Shown piece by piece: positions 61,032-64,000 of a DNA stretch of 64,000 bases. Position numbers and translations under genes: made by a program. Every line of letters starts with the position of its first letter. The first letter of the stretch is position 1. Where the stretch lies: contig NZ_FNQK01000002.1 of NCBI RefSeq assembly GCF_900107625.1, positions 1 through 64,000 on the forward strand. The letters are read 5' to 3'. The notes beneath the pieces were generated by a model that saw only the letters and a list, made by a program, of their open reading frames with translations, was not told the DNA's origin and made no database searches. Origin of the DNA: Bizionia paragorgiae. Lineage in GTDB: Bacteria; Bacteroidota; Bacteroidia; Flavobacteriales; Flavobacteriaceae.

Positions 61032-62480
61032 TTATCCTACAGACCCCTCTAAACTAATTTCTAATAGTTTTTGCGCTTCAACGGCAAATTCCATTGGTAA
61101 TTTATTAAGAACTTCTTTACTAAATCCGTTAACAATTAAAGCAATTGCTTTTTCGGTATCGATTCCACGTTGGTTACAGTAAAAAATTTGGTCCTCACCA
61201 ATTTTACTCGTTGTCGCCTCATGCTCGATTTGTGCAGATTTGTTTTTAACCTCAATATAAGGGAAGGTATGCGCTCCACATTCATTACCCATTAGCAAAC
61301 TATCACATTGTGAAAAGTTACGTGCATTTTCTGCTCGCGGACTTATTTGAACTAACCCACGGTATGAGTTTTGAGATTTACCTGCCGAAATCCCTTTAGA
61401 GATAATAGTCGACTTCGTATTTTTACCTAGGTGAATCATTTTTGTTCCGGTATCGGCTTGCTGGTAGTTATTAGTTACTGCAATCGAGTAAAACTCTCCT
61501 ACCGAGTTATCACCTTTTAATACACAACTTGGGTATTTCCAGGTTACGGCACTTCCTGTTTCTACTTGTGTCCATGAGATTTTTGCGTTTTTCTCACACA
61601 ATCCTCTTTTGGTTACAAAATTGTAAACACCACCTTTACCTTCGGCACTTCCTGGGAACCAGTTTTGAACCGTACTGTATTTTATTTCTGCATCGTCTAA
61701 AGCGATAAGCTCTACAACGGCTGCGTGTAATTGATTTTCGTCTCTACTAGGAGCGGTACATCCTTCAAGGTAACTCACGTAACTTCCTTCGTCTGCAATA
61801 ACCAAGGTTCTTTCAAACTGACCTGTTCCTGCTTGATTAATTCTAAAGTAAGTGGATAACTCCATAGGGCATCGTACCCCTTTTGGAATATAACAAAAAG
61901 ACCCATCGCTAAATACTGCAGAGTTTAAAGCAGCATAAAAGTTATCTTTTTGAGGAACAATAGTCCCTAAGTATTTTTTCACTAATTCTGGATGCTCTCT
62001 AATCGCTTCGGAAATAGAACAGAAAATAATTCCTTTTTCACCTAAGGTTTTCTTGAAGGTTGTGGCTACAGACACAGAGTCCACCACAACATCCATAGCA
62101 ACACCGGCTAATTTTTTCTGCTCATCTAAAGAGATTCCTAATTTAGCAAATGTTGCTAATAGCTCAGGATCAACCTCATCGATACTATCGTATTTAGGCT
62201 TGCTATTTGGTGCAGAGTAGTAAGAGATCGCTTGGAAATCTGGTTTTTCGTAATGTACGTTAGCCCATTCCGGCTCCACCATCTTTTCCCACGCTCTAAA
62301 CGCTTCCAATCTCCATTCGGTCATCCATTCTGGCTCTTCTTTTTTCAAAGAAATAGCACGAACAACATCCTCGTTTAATCCAATAGGAAACGTGTCGGAT
62401 TCTATATCAGTATAAAAACCATACTCGTATTCTTTGGTTTTTAATTCTTCTCTTAAATCGTCTTCAGTATACTTCGACAT
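61032..62480 (-). CDS. sufB: Fe-S cluster assembly protein SufB
   Basis: 482 aa, typical for SufB. Conserved segments: [140 protein letters not shown] and [20 protein letters not shown]. It accepts sulfur from SufE and, with SufC and SufD, assembles the cluster. Second gene of the operon, 24 bp after sufA. Confidence 0.97.
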   Translation of the reverse strand: MSKYTEDDLREELKTKEYEYGFYTDIESDTFPIGLNEDVVRAISLKKEEPEWMTEWRLEAFRAWEKMVEPEWANVHYEKPDFQAISYYSAPNSKPKYDSIDEVDPELLATFAKLGISLDEQKKLAGVAMDVVVDSVSVATTFKKTLGEKGIIFCSISEAIREHPELVKKYLGTIVPQKDNFYAALNSAVFSDGSFCYIPKGVRCPMELSTYFRINQAGTGQFERTLVIADEGSYVSYLEGCTAPSRDENQLHAAVVELIALDDAEIKYSTVQNWFPGSAEGKGGVYNFVTKRGLCEKNAKISWTQVETGSAVTWKYPSCVLKGDNSVGEFYSIAVTNNYQQADTGTKMIHLGKNTKSTIISKGISAGKSQNSYRGLVQISPRAENARNFSQCDSLLMGNECGAHTFPYIEVKNKSAQIEHEATTSKIGEDQIFYCNQRGIDTEKAIALIVNGFSKEVLNKLPMEFAVEAQKLLEISLEGSVG

Positions 62481-62504
62481 AATTCAATCTTTCTTTTTAA
62501 AATA

Positions 62505-62834
62505 TTATAATGAAAATGATTCTCCGCAACCACAAGTTCTATTCGCATTAGGATTATTAAAAACGAAGCCCGCCCCGTTTAAACCTCCAGAATACTCTAA
62601 TGTAGTCCCGATTAAGTACAGAAAACTTTTTTTGTCGACAATAATTCTTACGCCGTTATCCTCAAATACTTTATCATCTTCAATTTGCTCTTTATCAAAC
62701 TTTAAATCGTACGATAAACCAGAGCACCCACCACTTTTAACGCTTACACGTATGTAGTGTTTTGTATAGTCTAACCCCTCTTCCGCCATGAGTTCTACGA
62801 CTTTCTTCTTAGCTGTTTCAGAAACTTTAATCAT
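62505..62834 (-). CDS. sufA: HesB/IscA-type Fe-S carrier (SufA)
   Basis: 109 aa. The three conserved Cys are Cys37 (SGGCSGLSY), Cys101 and Cys103 (CGCGESF). Also seen are IRVSVKSGGCSGL and GFVFNNPNANRTCGCG. It receives clusters from SufBCD and passes them to apo-proteins. First gene of the operon, starting 32 bases downstream of a -7 box. Confidence 0.95.
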   Translation of the reverse strand: MIKVSETAKKKVVELMAEEGLDYTKHYIRVSVKSGGCSGLSYDLKFDKEQIEDDKVFEDNGVRIIVDKKSFLYLIGTTLEYSGGLNGAGFVFNNPNANRTCGCGESFSL

Positions 62835-62865
62835 AATTAATATTAGAATTAATCTAAATAGAGTG

Positions 62866-62873
62866 CAAATATA
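62866..62873 (-). promoter_or_regulatory. Candidate -7 box of the sufA-sufB operon
   Basis: CAAATATA on plus reads TATATTTG on minus, matching TAnnTTTG, 32 bases before the sufA ATG. No TTTG is present 19-21 bases upstream, which could mean the promoter needs an activator. Confidence 0.55.
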
Positions 62874-62891
62874 CGATTTAAGTCCCTTTTT

Positions 62892-62924
62892 ACCATACTT
62901 ACTAACATTATATTAGCATATGGT
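62892..62924. repeat. Inverted repeat between sufA promoter and the cytochrome c peroxidase gene
   Basis: ACCATA (62892-62897) and TATGGT (62919-62924) enclose a smaller CTAA / TTAG pairing. It lies just upstream of the sufA -7 box, so it could be an operator, or it could be a hairpin at the 3' end of the cytochrome c peroxidase transcript. No T-run follows on the minus strand. Confidence 0.45.
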
Positions 62925-62941
62925 TTGATAGCTAAAATTTA

Positions 62942-64000
62942 TTAGTTAATAAAGTCCGGGTTATTAATAAAAGAAGGGTCTGAAAGAGAGAGAAGAAAAG
63001 CTTTTAGGTCTGCTTTATCCTGTGCAGATAATTGCACACCACCCTGACTCACTTTCTTCATTAAAGGGTCGATTGTTGACGAATTTTGTAAACCTTCACT
63101 ATAGTGATTTATTACCTCATCGAGGGTTTCAAAACGACCGTCGTGCATATAAGGTGCTGTATAGGCTAAATTACGTAGGGAAGGTGATTTAAATTTACCA
63201 TTATCGCTAGGATCACCAGTAACGGTCCCTAAACCTAAATCGGTAAATACCGCGTCCAATCCATTATTGTGAAACATATTATCTGTCCACAAAGGATTAC
63301 TAGGACTTCCGTGACAGTGAAAACAATCACCACGCGCTTCATCCATAAACACATTTAGTCCGTTTTGCTCCTGTGGGGACAAGTCCACCTCCCCCATAAG
63401 GTAGTTATCGAATTTTGAATTTCCAGAGATAAGAGTTCTTTCAAATTGAGCGATAGCCTTTGTAGTAAGCGTTTTTGAAATAGGAAGCTCCCCAAAGGCT
63501 TTTTTAAACAACTCTGGATACTCCGGGTGATCTTTTAGTTTAGCAATAACACCCTCCCAATTACTGTGCATTTCTATTGGGTTTTCGACTGGAGTTATAG
63601 CTTGGCGCTCGATACTAAGATCGCTGCCGTCCCAATTAAAACGCTCCCCATAATTCCAGGCTAAGTTAAATAAAGGCATTGTGTTCCGGGTGCCAAAATC
63701 ACCATCTATACCGGCACTTGTAGGTGTCACATCAGAAAATGCGTGTTGTGGCGAATGGCAAGTTGCACAGGATTGCGTTTCATCTCCTGATAAAATCGTA
63801 TCAAAAAACAGTTTTTTCCCTAAGGCCACACCTTCTACGGTTTGCGGATTGTTATTGGGAATTATCGGACCGAGTACGTTTTCTTGAAAAACAGGAGGTA
63901 TATTTAAAGGCAGCGGGGTTGGCATAGCTTCGTAAGAAACAGACCCTTTAGAATCGTCCGTGGAACACGAGCTCAACACCATTACAAACACCACAAATAC
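62942..64000 (-). CDS. Di-heme cytochrome c peroxidase family lipoprotein (5' truncated)
   Basis: Open to the right edge. The visible part begins inside a lipoprotein signal (VMVLSSC, Cys near residue 10 if a GTG at 63994 is counted as residue 1), so the true start lies beyond the window. Two heme motifs are present, CATCH (76-80) and CFHCH, with LGKKLFFDTILSGDETQSCA, NTMPLFNLAWNYGERFNWDG and TAPYMHDGRFETLDEVINHY (a Met/His-ligand region). This is the CCP/MauG architecture, which reduces H2O2 with electrons from cytochromes in the periplasm, or oxidises another substrate. It lies upstream of sufA on the same strand, 107 bp away. Confidence 0.9.
   Translation of the reverse strand, partial: VFVVFVMVLSSCSTDDSKGSVSYEAMPTPLPLNIPPVFQENVLGPIIPNNNPQTVEGVALGKKLFFDTILSGDETQSCATCHSPQHAFSDVTPTSAGIDGDFGTRNTMPLFNLAWNYGERFNWDGSDLSIERQAITPVENPIEMHSNWEGVIAKLKDHPEYPELFKKAFGELPISKTLTTKAIAQFERTLISGNSKFDNYLMGEVDLSPQEQNGLNVFMDEARGDCFHCHGSPSNPLWTDNMFHNNGLDAVFTDLGLGTVTGDPSDNGKFKSPSLRNLAYTAPYMHDGRFETLDEVINHYSEGLQNSSTIDPLMKKVSQGGVQLSAQDKADLKAFLLSLSDPSFINNPDFIN

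Noticed and set aside
1-64000. CRISPR array, prophage, insertion sequence, defence island or tRNA
   Set aside because: No transposase, integrase, phage or cas gene, no regular short repeats with spacers, and no cloverleaf recognised.

Overview
The window is about 64 kb of low-GC chromosomal DNA from a member of the Bacteroidota, most probably a marine-type Flavobacteriaceae. The evidence is a type IX secretion/gliding gene set (PorP/SprF, a CHU_C-type sorting domain, a type A sorting domain), Bacteroidota-style promoters (TTTG around -33 and TAnnTTTG around -7), many short-signal lipoproteins, a DPP11-type S46 peptidase, and a SUF iron-sulfur operon. I see no transposase, integrase, phage gene, CRISPR array, rRNA or tRNA. 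The region is mostly core genome. Species-level identity cannot be read from the sequence.

Layout: (1) 1-7.1 kb, a minus-strand type IX operon: a very large multidomain adhesin with a gliding-type C-terminus, a PorP/SprF partner and a truncated TPR/OmpA-family protein. (2) 7.3-10.2 kb, Tas-like aldo/keto reductase, OmpA-type lipoprotein and exonuclease III. (3) 10.3-13.8 kb, a large SprA-like outer-membrane protein. (4) 13.8-21.8 kb, a divalent-metal efflux operon: a His-rich exported protein, a CzcA-CzcC fusion, CzcB and a P1B-4-type ATPase. (5) 21.9-28.3 kb, glycyl-tRNA synthetase, coiled-coil protein, ComF, Ig-like lipoprotein and omega-amidase. (6) 27.8-33.9 kb, a DPP11-like peptidase flanked by two paralogous Lys-rich coiled-coil proteins, then a membrane-anchored MutS-like ATPase and an M28 peptidase. 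(7) 34.0-37.1 kb, a VCBS/ASPIC type IX cargo with a diheme cytochrome lipoprotein. (8) 37.2-40.7 kb, sdhCAB. (9) 40.8-52.5 kb, BNR-repeat protein, Crp/Fnr regulator, Xaa-Pro aminopeptidase, CBS protein, short SSB, HflX, DUF3078 and DUF2480 proteins. (10) 52.5-62.8 kb, an extended SUF locus (sufA-sufB-lipoprotein-sufC-sufD, then sufS, and further on sufE and a SufT-like gene) with an M43 metalloprotease and an ABC exporter among them. (11) 62.9-64.0 kb, a di-heme cytochrome c peroxidase cut by the window end.

The most striking unexplained signal is a pair of about 86-nt elements, 8400-8485 (minus) and 50826-50912 (plus). Each starts 5-8 nt after a stop codon and is followed by a strong intrinsic terminator. 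The two copies share sequence blocks and can fold into the same closed multi-stem structure, with compensatory base changes in two hairpins, as expected of a conserved structured RNA in 3' UTRs. Other points of interest are a signal peptide buried inside the CzcA-CzcC fusion, a lipoprotein overlapping sufC inside the suf operon, a perfect inverted repeat over the sufS -33 box, and the paralogue pair around the S46 peptidase.
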